This document shows positions 26,535-36,219 of a stretch of DNA of 64,000 nucleotides, piece by piece. Every line of letters starts with the position of its first letter. The stretch's first letter is position 1. A model generated the notes under the pieces. The model was not told where the DNA came from. It made no database searches and saw only the letters and a program-made list of their open reading frames with translations. The translations under genes were made by a program, and so were the position numbers. The DNA comes from a bacterium (GTDB taxonomy: Bacteria; Cyanobacteriota; Vampirovibrionia; Gastranaerophilales; Gastranaerophilaceae): positions 24,472 to 88,471 of the forward strand of contig JAFRAO010000004.1 of NCBI GenBank assembly GCA_017405375.1. Reading direction: 5' to 3'.

Positions 26535-27998
26535 ATGAATGAACTTTTAAAGAAAAGTGCGACAGAACAGAGAAAAGCACTTTTAAATAAAGAAATTTCT
26601 GCTGTAGAGCTTGTTAATGCGACTTTTGACAGAATTAATGAAGTTGAAAATAAGGTTAAGACATTTAATTCATTAACAAAAGATACAGCACTAAAAACAG
26701 CCAAAGAAGTTGATGAAAAAATTGCAAAAGGCGAAGAGTTACCGCTATTAGCCGGTATTCCTTTAGTATTAAAAGATAACATGAACTTAGTTGGTTCAAA
26801 GACAACCGCATCAAGTAAAATTTTAGAAAATTTTGTTTCACCATACAATGCGACAATAACAGAAAAATTGTTAAATAATTTGGTACCGATAGTTGCGAAA
26901 GCTAATTTAGATGAATTTGCAATGGGTTCATCGAATGAAAATTCAGCATTTAGTGAAGTACATAATCCTTGGAATTTGAATAAAGTTCCCGGTGGTTCTT
27001 CAGGCGGTTCGGCAGCATCAGTTGCAGCTTGTGAAGCAACATTGTCATTGGGCTCTGATACAGGCGGAAGTATTCGTCTTCCTGCAAGTTTCTGTGGTAT
27101 TGTTGGTATGAAACCTACATACGGCAGAGTATCACGTTATGGATTAATTGCGTTTGCATCTTCTTTAGACCAAATTGGACCTTTTGCAAGAACAGTTGAA
27201 GATGCAGCAACTTTATTACAAGTTATATCAGGATACGATCCAAAAGATTCAACTTCTTTGAATGTGCCTGTTGAAGATTATACGAAATCTTTGAACAATG
27301 ACATCAAAGGTAAAAAAATTGGTGTAATAAAAGAATTAATGGCAGAGGGAGTAACTGATGACGTTAAAAAAGCCATTGATTTAGCTATTGATACATATAA
27401 ACAATTAGGTGCAGAAATTGTAGAAGTTTCTCTACCTACTTTGAAATATTCAATCGGTATATATTACATTCTTGCAACTGCTGAATGCAGTTCAAATTTA
27501 GCAAGATTTGACGGAGTTAGATACGGATATCGTTGTGAAGGTGCGGATTGTTTATTGGATATGTACACAAAAACCCGTGCAGAAGGTTTTGGACCTGAAG
27601 TTAAGCGTAGAATTATGTTAGGAACTTATGCTCTATCTTCAGGATACTATGATGCATATTACAAAAAAGCTCAACAAATGAGAAGACTTGTAAAAGAAGA
27701 TTTTGATAGAGTATTTGAAAAAGTGGATGCCCTAATTTCTCCGACTTGCCCTGATACAGCCTTTGACTTGGGTGCAAGAGCAGAAAATCCTTTGGCGATG
27801 TATTTAACCGATATTGCAACAATTTCTGCAAATTTGGCAGGTATTCCGGGTATAAGTATTCCTGCAGGATTTGACAAAGACGGCATGCCAATCGGTTTAC
27901 AAATCCTTACTCCGCAGATGAAAGAAGCAGATTTGTTCAATTTCTCTTACAAATTTGAACAAGCAAATGATTTCTATAAACAAGTTGCTAATTTATAA
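26535..27998 (+). CDS. gatA: Aspartyl/glutamyl-tRNA(Asn/Gln) amidotransferase subunit A
   Basis: 487 residues, full length. GatA supplies ammonia from glutamine to convert Glu-tRNA(Gln) or Asp-tRNA(Asn). The Ser-cisSer-Lys triad is visible: Lys in LVLKDNMNLVGSKT, and serines in PGGSSGGSAASVAA and GSDTGGSIRLPAS. AAGGAG lies six bases before the ATG. gatB and gatC are not adjacent. A good terminator follows. Confidence 0.96.
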   Translation: MNELLKKSATEQRKALLNKEISAVELVNATFDRINEVENKVKTFNSLTKDTALKTAKEVDEKIAKGEELPLLAGIPLVLKDNMNLVGSKTTASSKILENFVSPYNATITEKLLNNLVPIVAKANLDEFAMGSSNENSAFSEVHNPWNLNKVPGGSSGGSAASVAACEATLSLGSDTGGSIRLPASFCGIVGMKPTYGRVSRYGLIAFASSLDQIGPFARTVEDAATLLQVISGYDPKDSTSLNVPVEDYTKSLNNDIKGKKIGVIKELMAEGVTDDVKKAIDLAIDTYKQLGAEIVEVSLPTLKYSIGIYYILATAECSSNLARFDGVRYGYRCEGADCLLDMYTKTRAEGFGPEVKRRIMLGTYALSSGYYDAYYKKAQQMRRLVKEDFDRVFEKVDALISPTCPDTAFDLGARAENPLAMYLTDIATISANLAGIPGISIPAGFDKDGMPIGLQILTPQMKEADLFNFSYKFEQANDFYKQVANL

Positions 27999-28014
27999 TA
28001 CTTAGTTATATATC

Positions 28015-28059
28015 AAAAAGAGCTACTGATTATTTGATTCTATCAATAGCTCTTTTTTT
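28015..28059 (+). terminator. Intrinsic terminator after gatA
   Basis: Arms 28015-28030 and 28042-28057 pair over 16 positions with one mismatch (AAAAAGAGCTA against TAGCTCTTTTT), followed by a T-run to 28059. It also faces the end of the convergent GH13 gene. Confidence 0.82.
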
Positions 28060-28081
28060 GTGTATGCATAATGAAATTTAA

Positions 28082-31000
28082 TTAATTATTTTCTTTTGGG
28101 TCATAATATAATGTCATTGTTCTTTTGTTCATTTGTATATCACATGGTTCGCCTTTTTGATTATAACATTGAATGTAGTAATCGTCGCCTTTGCATATTC
28201 TATATGTATTTTTATCGTTTTCATCAATATTTTTAAATACTGTTCCTTCTTTTAAGCTGTTAGCTTCTAATCCAATACCGCCAATATTTAATTCATTATT
28301 GACTAATTTTCCACCATCAGGTTTGAAATATTTTTCATCCACATAACCATTTATTAATGATATTGTCATTTTTCCGTTTGCAGATTGTCTTAAAATACTT
28401 GTAGTATTTGTTTTTCCGTTATAACTTAACAAATATGGTGTACCGTCATTTAAAGGTTGCAATTTAGGATTGTTTCTTAACGCCATAATTTTATTTATAT
28501 CTCTGTTAAAATCTTTTACAAATTGTTTGCTTTTGTCGTTTAACCATTCCCAATGCAAAACATTACGATTTTGGATATAAACATTTTTAGTTTTTTCTTC
28601 AAATCCTGTTTCACCAATATCATCACCCGCATACATTGTAGGTTGTCCGGGTAAATTTACCAAAACGCTCATCATATCTTTGAATTTTGACATCGCAGGT
28701 TCAAGTATTTGTTTGAACGATTCGTTAAAGAAAACATTTCTTTCTTCATTTGTAAATTTAAATCCATGTTCCTTTTCTGCTTGATTTAAAACTGAACTAA
28801 TATTTACATCAAAAGGTTTTGCTCCAAATACATCAGCCGCAAATGACTTACCTAAATATTTACCTTGTGCTAAATCAGAAATAGATTTTAGAATTGCATC
28901 ACAAACTTTATCTCTTCTTTCTCTACTCTTGAATAAATATTTAGCATTTTCATTATCAGATTCACTATACGGATGAACGGCATCTAATGCGTTCATCATG
29001 CCTGTCCATAAAGAATCAGCCATTGCGATTGCTTTATTATTTACTTTATTAAAGTCAATACCATCCGTACCCTTTTCACGGAACATATCAGCTTTTAAAA
29101 TTTGAGCTGCACGTTTTCTTTCTTCAGCAAAATATCCATCATTAAAATTTGCATAGAACAATTTCATATTTAAAGCCAAACAATGCAACATACGCGGTTT
29201 ATCATGGTTGTCAACAAACGTATAAGAATGTAAGATAGAATCTAACGGCGCTGAATAGAAAAATTCTTTCGATTTATCATCTGGAATTCTAGGATACCCT
29301 TCTTTCTTGCCGTTTTCTATACCATAACCAAACATCGCTGCAGGACTGCTGAAATAATATGAGTAATTGGCTAATGAAGTCATGCCTGATTTTTGTAGAA
29401 GATGTTTTACGGCAATACCCGCTTCACCATGCATAACATCACCTTCGTTAGTCATTTCAGCTACTATGTATGAATTTTTATTTTCCTTTAAAACGCTATT
29501 TGTAAATCGTTTCCAGAAATTTTCAATATTTGTCCATGCTTCTCTACCGCTTGTATTACCATTTCTTACAGCATCAACATCCGCAATATCTTTTGACGCG
29601 TCAATTCTCCAATCCAATCCTGCATCATTTCTATCTATAATCATTTCGGCTAAAGCAAAACTGTTTGCGTTTAATCCGCTCAAACGTTTTACAAGAGTAT
29701 CTTTTAACGTATCTTTATCTTTCGTATATATTCTCTTGAAGCCTTTACGTATTCTTTGAGTTAATAAATCAGCCTCATCTTTAGGTGAAATAGGTAATAT
29801 ACCCAATGATTGAAGAGTAACATTATCTCTTAAACTTTCATAATCATATGATATTGTACCGTTTTCTTTATTAACAATCGTTTTTGCATCAGGTGCAAGA
29901 GATTTTATTAAAGCAAATTTTGCAATATCTTTACTAATAATAGGTATAACATATTTGCCCAATTTAGAAACTTCATTACTATTGAATAATGCACCGTTAA
30001 GTTTTTTATTTACATCTTGCAATATTTCATCGGTAAATTTTGATAAATCTTCCGTAAATATTTTTTCCGCATTTTTGTATGTAGCTTTATTTTCATCAGT
30101 AATTTGCGGATTTCCTGCTTTATATAACTCGTAACGGGACATACCGATTTGATTTGGTTTTGCAGCTCTGTTTGTAATCAACGATGAACCCAACGCAGCA
30201 ACAACATCATCTGCAAATTCAATTGAATCAAGCGGTAAATCCATTATTGATTGCAAAACTAAATCTTTATAATTATTTGTAACATTATAAATTTTAGATT
30301 CGTAATCACCATTCAAAACATTTTCAACAACTTTTTTGGTTATAGCTCCGCCTTTTGGTAATTCACCTTTGCTTATTAAATCTTTTATTTTGCCAAATAC
30401 TTTATCAGGATTTTTATCAATTCCTTTCAAAGTATTTGCGGCATATTCCGTTAATATTTCATTTGTTTTTCTTGTCCAGTATTTACCTGAATTTACAACA
30501 TAATCTTGTGTTTCACAATTTTTTTGTTTAATAATATTTTTTACATATTCTCTTTCGTGCATTGGCAAATTCTGTAAAGATTTTGTATCTGCATGAGAAT
30601 ATACAAAGTTTAATTTCGGAATATCAGTATTGGCATCCCAAGTTTCAAAACCGTTTTCAAATTTATCTTCCAAAACGTATGTTTCTGACTGTGTTAAAAA
30701 CTTCGCAGCAAGAGGTTGATTTAACATTATTTTCTCTTGTGATTTTTTATTATGTTCATTTAATTTCTTTATATTACTATTGTACGTATTTGGATTGATT
30801 TCAAACGAATATGGTATAATAGTGTCGTTATGTGTATTTATATCATATGGATTATCCGTATTGGTTTTTGCATACGATTTGATTAATTTTTGTGTGTCTG
30901 TTCTTTGTTCATCAGAAACTAATCTGTTATCAAATATTTGAACATAAGTTGCTTTTTTAGGATTATAACTACTGTTTTTAGAAATTTTTACCTGTCCGTT

Positions 31001-32011
31001 TGAATCTTGTTCATATTTGTACGGAGAGTTTACGATTTTATGTTGAATAAAATTATTATTTTTTGAAAAAACACCCATTGATAGCGGACCTGATTTTAAG
31101 CTGCCAGCCCTAAACCAATGATAATATGGTGATTTTACACCCCATTTTAACATATGTCTGAAATGAACACCTTCAAGTCCTTCATTTACAAATGCACCGT
31201 CTGAAACAAAATTTATTCCGTTTTTAAATAATGTTTTTTGAAATGATGCATAATTATCAATATTACCAAATGCACTCGACATTTGCATACAGTTTTTATT
31301 CCAATAACTGTGTGAAGACACACTGTCATTTGTAAAAATTGGAGTTGATACAATTCTTGAATATCCGGCTTCTTTTATTCTGTTAATATTTTTTTCAACC
31401 CCTGCAAGCGTACCGCCTAATCTGTTTGAAAATGTTCTGTTTGAATTTAATGCACGATTACGTATTTCTTTATTTATTTCTTTTATCTTACCATTTTCAT
31501 CATATTCATAACCGGGATAATAAGAATCAGGGAAAATAAGTGTCATGGCTCCGCCTTTTGACACTTTTGTCCCATTTTGCATAACTATATTAAAGCATGA
31601 ACCATCAGGATATTTTCTTTCTATACCGGGATCAGTTACATGTTTTATATCATTATTATTTCTTTTGTTAACAAGTCTGTATCTGTATGCAAATGGTTCA
31701 TCACAACTTAATTGACTGTACTTATAACCCAAATTAACTGTAGTACCGCCTTCTTCTATTTTCACAAGACTGCTATAATTATGTCTATTATTTACCTCAT
31801 CACCATTAAATAAATCTTTTTTTATATTGTATTCATAACAATTAGCAGGATTCTTTTCAACAGAATACACTTCCAAATAACAATCATATTTGTTACTGTC
31901 AAACGGATAATTAAATTTATATTCTTTTAAGCCATTCTCACTTTTAGAATAATTATAACCCTTAAAACTTGGAGTTGTAACATGCTTTAATCTGTCAATA
32001 TTGATTCCCAT
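28082..32011 (-). CDS. Very large GH13 (alpha-amylase superfamily) protein without signal peptide
   Basis: 1309 residues. GH13 catalytic elements are recognisable. These are HSYWNKNCMQMSSAFGN and NGINFVSDGAFVNEGLEGVH in the N-terminal half, WRIDASKDIAD (nucleophile Asp region) near residue 810, IVAEMTNEGD (acid/base Glu region) near 850, and FVDNHDKPRMLH (third Asp region) near 935. A long helical insert of several hundred residues separates the first barrel elements from the catalytic core. An N-terminal beta domain and a C-terminal beta domain flank it. ATG 32009-32011 is chosen, with AAGGA eight bases upstream; an in-frame GTG six codons earlier overlaps that site. No signal peptide, so it is probably cytosolic glycogen or maltodextrin metabolism. 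The substrate is unknown. Confidence 0.8.
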   Translation of the reverse strand: MGINIDRLKHVTTPSFKGYNYSKSENGLKEYKFNYPFDSNKYDCYLEVYSVEKNPANCYEYNIKKDLFNGDEVNNRHNYSSLVKIEEGGTTVNLGYKYSQLSCDEPFAYRYRLVNKRNNNDIKHVTDPGIERKYPDGSCFNIVMQNGTKVSKGGAMTLIFPDSYYPGYEYDENGKIKEINKEIRNRALNSNRTFSNRLGGTLAGVEKNINRIKEAGYSRIVSTPIFTNDSVSSHSYWNKNCMQMSSAFGNIDNYASFQKTLFKNGINFVSDGAFVNEGLEGVHFRHMLKWGVKSPYYHWFRAGSLKSGPLSMGVFSKNNNFIQHKIVNSPYKYEQDSNGQVKISKNSSYNPKKATYVQIFDNRLVSDEQRTDTQKLIKSYAKTNTDNPYDINTHNDTIIPYSFEINPNTYNSNIKKLNEHNKKSQEKIMLNQPLAAKFLTQSETYVLEDKFENGFETWDANTDIPKLNFVYSHADTKSLQNLPMHEREYVKNIIKQKNCETQDYVVNSGKYWTRKTNEILTEYAANTLKGIDKNPDKVFGKIKDLISKGELPKGGAITKKVVENVLNGDYESKIYNVTNNYKDLVLQSIMDLPLDSIEFADDVVAALGSSLITNRAAKPNQIGMSRYELYKAGNPQITDENKATYKNAEKIFTEDLSKFTDEILQDVNKKLNGALFNSNEVSKLGKYVIPIISKDIAKFALIKSLAPDAKTIVNKENGTISYDYESLRDNVTLQSLGILPISPKDEADLLTQRIRKGFKRIYTKDKDTLKDTLVKRLSGLNANSFALAEMIIDRNDAGLDWRIDASKDIADVDAVRNGNTSGREAWTNIENFWKRFTNSVLKENKNSYIVAEMTNEGDVMHGEAGIAVKHLLQKSGMTSLANYSYYFSSPAAMFGYGIENGKKEGYPRIPDDKSKEFFYSAPLDSILHSYTFVDNHDKPRMLHCLALNMKLFYANFNDGYFAEERKRAAQILKADMFREKGTDGIDFNKVNNKAIAMADSLWTGMMNALDAVHPYSESDNENAKYLFKSRERRDKVCDAILKSISDLAQGKYLGKSFAADVFGAKPFDVNISSVLNQAEKEHGFKFTNEERNVFFNESFKQILEPAMSKFKDMMSVLVNLPGQPTMYAGDDIGETGFEEKTKNVYIQNRNVLHWEWLNDKSKQFVKDFNRDINKIMALRNNPKLQPLNDGTPYLLSYNGKTNTTSILRQSANGKMTISLINGYVDEKYFKPDGGKLVNNELNIGGIGLEANSLKEGTVFKNIDENDKNTYRICKGDDYYIQCYNQKGEPCDIQMNKRTMTLYYDPKENN

Positions 32012-32181
32012 ATAAATTTCCTTGTACACTAATTACTATTTGATTTAAGTAGCATAAAAAATTTTATTGCTATTTTATAAACAAATATTACAAAAAATTT
32101 ACAAATCAATATGTTTAAATATATGAACTTTTAGCCCTTTTGTAAAATGTATGCGAATATATATATTATGGAGGAATAGTC

Positions 32182-32961
32182 GTGAATTTTACAGCTGTTT
32201 TTGCTTTATTATTCGGAATAATATTAGTATTTTTAAGCCAGAAATATGATGGCGGTTCATTAAATATGCTCATTCAACCGACAGCATTTTGTATTGTTAT
32301 CGGCGGAAGTTTTTGCGCAGTCCTTCTTAATTTTAATTTAAACACCGTTCTAAACGCATTCTCAAATATTAAATACGTTTTCGTAAAAACTAAAGATAAA
32401 TCTTCAAATATTATCTCAGAAATTTTACAAATGGCTTATTTTGCAAGAAGGAATAGCGTTTTTGAATTACAAGATGTAATTAAAAATATCTCAGAACCAT
32501 TTTTGGCAAGAGGAATACAGTTAGCTATTGATGTCGAAAATCCATCTTTAGTCCACGATATTTTATCTGCTGAAATTTCTTATGAAGAGGAAGAAGAATT
32601 AATTGCTTCGCGCGTTTTTGAAGCTCTTGGCGGATATGCTCCGACTTTCGGTGTGATTGGCGCAGTTATGGGCTTGATTAGAGTCATGCAAGATATTCAA
32701 AATCTTGAAATAGTAGGTGTCGGTATTGCTACCGCATTTGTTGCAACCTTATATGGTGTAGGATTTGCTAATCTTGTTTTCTTACCGATTGCAGGAAATC
32801 TAAAACAAAAAACAAGAGAAAAAATATTATTAAAAGAAATAGTTTTACAAGGAATAATATCTATTCAGATGCGAGAAAATCCGGCACTTATTGAAGAAAA
32901 ACTAATCGGATATTTGAAATTTCATGACAAATACAACGCCGTAGAGGATTATGCACAATGA
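32182..32961 (+). CDS. motA: Flagellar motor stator protein MotA
   Basis: 259 residues. MotA forms the ion channel of the stator with MotB. Four membrane segments are visible: ~3-20, ~30-50, ~150-170 (YAPTFGVIGAVMGLI) and ~180-200 (GVGIATAFVATLYGVGFANL). The last two are the conserved pore helices. The start is GTG with GGAGG seven bases upstream. The stop overlaps motB (ATGA). Whether it is driven by protons or sodium cannot be read from the sequence. Confidence 0.93.
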   Translation: MNFTAVFALLFGIILVFLSQKYDGGSLNMLIQPTAFCIVIGGSFCAVLLNFNLNTVLNAFSNIKYVFVKTKDKSSNIISEILQMAYFARRNSVFELQDVIKNISEPFLARGIQLAIDVENPSLVHDILSAEISYEEEEELIASRVFEALGGYAPTFGVIGAVMGLIRVMQDIQNLEIVGVGIATAFVATLYGVGFANLVFLPIAGNLKQKTREKILLKEIVLQGIISIQMRENPALIEEKLIGYLKFHDKYNAVEDYAQ

Positions 32962-33620
32962 GAAATGATTACTATTCGCACTCCAAGAATTATATCAATC
33001 GTTGGGTTATATCCTATGCAGATTTAGTAACAATGCTTCTAGCTTTATTCATGGTTTTGTTTGCTGTTTCACAAAATGTTACAAAATATCAGGCAAAAAT
33101 GATTTCAAAAAAAAATATTCAAACACCAATCGATTCTATGCCGGATGAATTTAATGATTTTGAAAATATTAAAAAAATGTTTGAAGAAAATGAAACATTA
33201 AAAAACTCTATTCACTTTCTAAAAGAAGAAAGAGGTATGGTTATAAGATTAAATAATTCGATTTTATTCGATGAAGGCTCTGCCGTTATAAAAAAAGATT
33301 CATTTGTCATACTTAATCAAATAATTGATTCTCTGGCAAAAATTGATAATAATATTATTATTGAAGGTCATACAGATTCAATCCCGATTAATAACAATAA
33401 ATACCCGTCTAATTGGGAACTTTCAACCGCAAGAGCAACAAGTATTATTGCATATATTTTAAAAACGAATAAAATTAAACCAAACAGATTATCCGCAATG
33501 GGTTATGGTGAATATATGCCTACTGCAGATAATACATCACTTGGTGGACGACTATTGAACCGTAGAGTTGATATAATTATTCTGAATAGTAGTAATTTTA
33601 CCGGAGAAAATCATGGCTAA
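32958..33620 (+). CDS. motB: Flagellar motor stator protein MotB
   Basis: 220 residues. A single membrane helix at ~16-38 carries the ion-binding Asp in WVISYADLVTMLLALFMVLF. The OmpA-like peptidoglycan-binding domain at the C-terminus has IIEGHTDSIP, NWELSTARATSII and NRRVDIII. It is shorter than E. coli MotB mainly in the linker. It overlaps motA by four and fliL by eight bases. Confidence 0.93.
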   Translation: MRNDYYSHSKNYINRWVISYADLVTMLLALFMVLFAVSQNVTKYQAKMISKKNIQTPIDSMPDEFNDFENIKKMFEENETLKNSIHFLKEERGMVIRLNNSILFDEGSAVIKKDSFVILNQIIDSLAKIDNNIIIEGHTDSIPINNNKYPSNWELSTARATSIIAYILKTNKIKPNRLSAMGYGEYMPTADNTSLGGRLLNRRVDIIILNSSNFTGENHG

Positions 33621-34248
33621 ACCTAATAATACAAAAGAAATAAAACCTAAAGAAAATGAAGAATTAGTTAAAGTGCCTTTGGATAATAACTTAAAACTGG
33701 TGTTAATTAACATTACATCAACTATTTTAATTTGTATTCTTTTGATTGGCGTTAATTATATTCTTCAAGAAAATCTTTTGAACAAAAAATTTGAAACAAT
33801 CGCAAACTCTCAAGAATCAGAAAACGGTGATGTAGAGGGAGAAGATGAAGAAGTACAAAAAGGCATTATTTTGGACTTAGGAGATTTTATTTTAAATCTT
33901 AATGACCCTTCTCAAAAAAGATATTTGAAAGTTAATGTATCACTTGAATTATCAAGGACACCAAATGACCCCGATTTTAGCAATTCAGCAGCAGAAGGCA
34001 AAAAAGAAGGTCATGGAGCTTCCGGTGCAGATGATGCAATGAGTAAACTTGAACACGAAATGAATCAATACAAACCTGCTATCAGAGATTCTGTTATTTT
34101 GAACTTCTCAAGCAAAACAGCAGATGAAGTTTCAACCGCTGCAGGTAAAGAATTGGTTAAAGAACAAATAACCGAAGACGTAAACGCAATATTTGCAGGC
34201 GAACGCGAAGTTCTTAGAGTAAATTTCGGACAATTTATAATTCAATAA
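33613..34248 (+). CDS. fliL: Flagellar basal-body-associated protein FliL
   Basis: 211 residues. N-terminal cytoplasmic Lys/Asn tail, one membrane helix at ~31-50, then an acidic linker and the periplasmic domain. The latter contains LDLGDFILNLNDPSQKRYLKV, the FliL consensus, and ends KEQITEDVNAIFAGEREVLRVNFGQFIIQ in shortened form. FliL rings surround stators. A Gly/Glu/Ala insert (NSAAEGKKEGHGASGADD) interrupts the domain compared with typical FliL. It overlaps motB; fliM follows after nine bases. Confidence 0.88.
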   Translation: MAKPNNTKEIKPKENEELVKVPLDNNLKLVLINITSTILICILLIGVNYILQENLLNKKFETIANSQESENGDVEGEDEEVQKGIILDLGDFILNLNDPSQKRYLKVNVSLELSRTPNDPDFSNSAAEGKKEGHGASGADDAMSKLEHEMNQYKPAIRDSVILNFSSKTADEVSTAAGKELVKEQITEDVNAIFAGEREVLRVNFGQFIIQ

Positions 34249-34257
34249 TGAGGGAAA

Positions 34258-35277
34258 ATGGCAGATTTTCAAGAAAAAGCAAATGATGATAGTATAGTTA
34301 AAGAATCGAATTTTGATAAATCAGAATTCAAATTTTCAAGTGATGATTCTGAAGATTATCAAAAAGGATATAAACTATACAATTTCAGACGTCCGGATAA
34401 ATTTTCAAAAGAACATTTAAGAGCTCTGCAAGATATTCACAGAGAATATTCAAGACAATTATCCTTGGTTTTGACTGCATATTTACGTATGCATGTTGAA
34501 GTGGAAGTAGTTTCTACAGACCAACTTACATATGATGAATTCACTCGTTCTATGCCATCTCCTATTACAATAGGGATTTTTGAATTGAGTCCCTTACCCG
34601 GACAAATCCTGCTTGGAATAAGTTTTGAAATATTATCGTCTATCGTTGACAGAATGTTAGGCGGTATCGGTTTAATGGAAGAAAAGCAAAGAGAATTGAC
34701 AGATATTGAGGTTGCTCTTGTTAAAAAAGTTATCGAAAAAATTGTTAAGAATTTAGAACAATCATGGAGCACAATTATACCTGTTGTAAGTAACGTAATA
34801 GGTATTGATAATAATTATCAAATAGTTCAAATAGCATCAACCGGTGAAATCGTTGCTTTAATAACATTTGAAGTAAAAGTTGCAGGTAAATATTTCGGCT
34901 TAATGTCTTTATGTTTCCCTTATCCTGTATTAGAAACAGTTTTAACAAACTTATCAACGCAACATATATTCCAAACAAAAGGTATTATAGCAACAACAGA
35001 AGAACGTCAAAAAATGATTCAAAAATTGAATACATCTACCGTTGATTTAAGTGTTTTGTTTGGTTCTACGGATATTACTCTTGCTGATTTCATAGATTTG
35101 AAAGAAGGCGATATAATTAAATTGGATACAAAATCAACAGACGATTTAATTGTTAAAGTAAATGGTGAAAAGAAATATTTTGCACGTCCGGGTACATTAC
35201 AAAATAAAGCAAGTGTCCGCATTACAGAAAAATATGATAATCAAAAATTCTTGTTAAATCATTATTATTTAAAATGA
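34258..35277 (+). CDS. fliM: Flagellar motor switch protein FliM
   Basis: 339 residues. FliM is the middle of the C-ring switch and binds CheY-P. RPDKFSKEHLRALQDIHREY is the conserved start of the middle domain, and LLGISFEILSSIVDRMLGG and the GG-containing loop are present. The C-terminal SpoA-type domain runs from DLSVLFGSTDITLADF to the end. The N-terminal CheY-binding motif is not clearly recognisable; the first 40 residues are acidic instead. GAGGGAAA precedes the ATG. Confidence 0.93.
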   Translation: MADFQEKANDDSIVKESNFDKSEFKFSSDDSEDYQKGYKLYNFRRPDKFSKEHLRALQDIHREYSRQLSLVLTAYLRMHVEVEVVSTDQLTYDEFTRSMPSPITIGIFELSPLPGQILLGISFEILSSIVDRMLGGIGLMEEKQRELTDIEVALVKKVIEKIVKNLEQSWSTIIPVVSNVIGIDNNYQIVQIASTGEIVALITFEVKVAGKYFGLMSLCFPYPVLETVLTNLSTQHIFQTKGIIATTEERQKMIQKLNTSTVDLSVLFGSTDITLADFIDLKEGDIIKLDTKSTDDLIVKVNGEKKYFARPGTLQNKASVRITEKYDNQKFLLNHYYLK

Positions 35278-35291
35278 GAAAGGTTTAGTTT

Positions 35292-35960
35292 ATGATTGAA
35301 AACGATGATAATTTAGATAATTTAGATGAAAATAAAGAATCTTCTTTTCAAGAAAATTCAGAAGATATTTCTTTGGATAGTTTCTCTGATTTAACTGCAG
35401 AAAATGATTTAATGAAAAATGAAGATGAAAATCAGGAAGATAATAATCAAGAACTTGAAATAAAAGATGAGAATAACTTGGAATCCGGAGATATATTAAA
35501 TGAAGATATAAGTTCATCTGAATCGAAATCAGATATTGCGGATATATTTTCAGATATATCTGCAATAGCGAATATGCAAGATGATAAATCAAATATGTCA
35601 AATGATGCAGATAATGATTTAAATGAAAATGATACCGTAACAGTTCAACCTGTAAAATTTGCGGCTTTTGATGATTCACAGAAAGTTGTTGGTGATGCAA
35701 GCAAAAATATGGATAACTTGCTGGATATAAATCTTAGATTGGCAGTTGAACTTGGACGTGCCACATTACCTGTGAGAAAAGTTTTGGAATTAACACGCGG
35801 TTCTATTGTTGAACTTGAAAAAATTGCAGGTGAACCTGTTGAATTGTACGCAAACGGTAAGTTAATAGCATACGGTGAAGTTGTTGTTATTGAGGATAAT
35901 TTTGGTTTAAGAATAACAAGTATGACTGAACCTGAAAACAGATTAAATGAATTACAATAA
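35292..35960 (+). CDS. fliN: Flagellar motor switch protein FliN with long acidic N-terminal extension
   Basis: 222 residues. The last ~85 are a canonical FliN SpoA domain: NLLDINLRLAVELGRATLPV, VLELTRGSIVELEK, GEPVELYANGKLIAYGEVVV, GLRIT. FliN usually has ~100-140 residues. Here some 120 residues of Asp/Glu/Asn/Ser-rich, probably disordered sequence precede the domain, with no CheC-like region as in FliY. GAAAGG lies upstream of the ATG. Last gene of the motA-fliN operon. Confidence 0.92.
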   Translation: MIENDDNLDNLDENKESSFQENSEDISLDSFSDLTAENDLMKNEDENQEDNNQELEIKDENNLESGDILNEDISSSESKSDIADIFSDISAIANMQDDKSNMSNDADNDLNENDTVTVQPVKFAAFDDSQKVVGDASKNMDNLLDINLRLAVELGRATLPVRKVLELTRGSIVELEKIAGEPVELYANGKLIAYGEVVVIEDNFGLRITSMTEPENRLNELQ

Positions 35961-35965
35961 AAGAC

Positions 35966-35994
35966 TTGAAATAAAAATACATTTATGATTTAAT
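35966..35994 (+). promoter_or_regulatory. Putative sigma-70 promoter for tRNA-Met
   Basis: TTGAAA (35966-35971) and TTTAAT (35989-35994) are 17 bases apart. Predicted start near 36001 gives a 16-nt leader to the tRNA. Confidence 0.45.
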
Positions 35995-36016
35995 GAGTGT
36001 ACGAAAATAAATTAAT

Positions 36017-36090
36017 GGCTGAGTAGCTCAGTTGGTGAGAGCGTGTGGCTCATACCCGCAAGGTCGACGGTTCGAATCCATCCTCAGCTA
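36017..36090 (+). tRNA. tRNA-Met (anticodon CAT)
   Basis: 74 nt. Acceptor arms GGCTGAG (36017-36023) and CTCAGCT (36083-36089) pair with one terminal G-T wobble; discriminator A at 36090. D-arm TAGCTCAGTTGGTGAGAGC, anticodon loop CTCATAC with CAT at 36051-36053, and T-loop TTCGAATC are in place. CCA not encoded. It is not the initiator type (no C-A mismatch and no three G-C stem), so it is elongator Met, or less likely the lysidine-modified Ile tRNA. A T10 run follows directly. Confidence 0.92.
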
Positions 36091-36102
36091 TTTTTTTTTT
36101 GC
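36056..36102 (+). repeat. 47-bp direct repeat, copy 1 (tRNA-Met 3' half and flanking T-run)
   Basis: From the 3' strand of the anticodon stem through the T-arm, acceptor end, T10 run and the next two bases. It is identical to 36220-36266. This is the portion of tRNA genes commonly used as an integrase attachment site. Confidence 0.9.
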
Positions 36103-36130
36103 TATAAATTATATCAGTTATACAATCGAG

Positions 36131-36165
36131 CTTCATTCGCTTTGCTCATTTGCTCTCTTGTGAGC
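36131..36165 (+). repeat. 35-bp direct repeat, copy A
   Basis: Starts CTTCATTCGCTT and ends TTGTGAGC. It matches 37772-37807 with one inserted base and one substitution. It contains a small stem GCTCA/TGAGC. It lies between the two copies of the tRNA 3' end. Confidence 0.85.
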
Positions 36166-36219
36166 GTGGGGCTCCCTCTCAGAAAACTTGCCTCAAGGGC
36201 AACTTTTCTTCGGCAGAGT

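Noticed and set aside
32100..32181. A flagellar sigma-28 promoter before motA
   Set aside because: No TAAA-N-GCCGATAA-like sequence with correct spacing could be found in this region.
35290..35700. A 136-codon minus-strand frame opposite the fliN acidic region
   Set aside because: His/Leu/Tyr repeats arise from the complement of Asp/Glu/Asn codons; it is a shadow.
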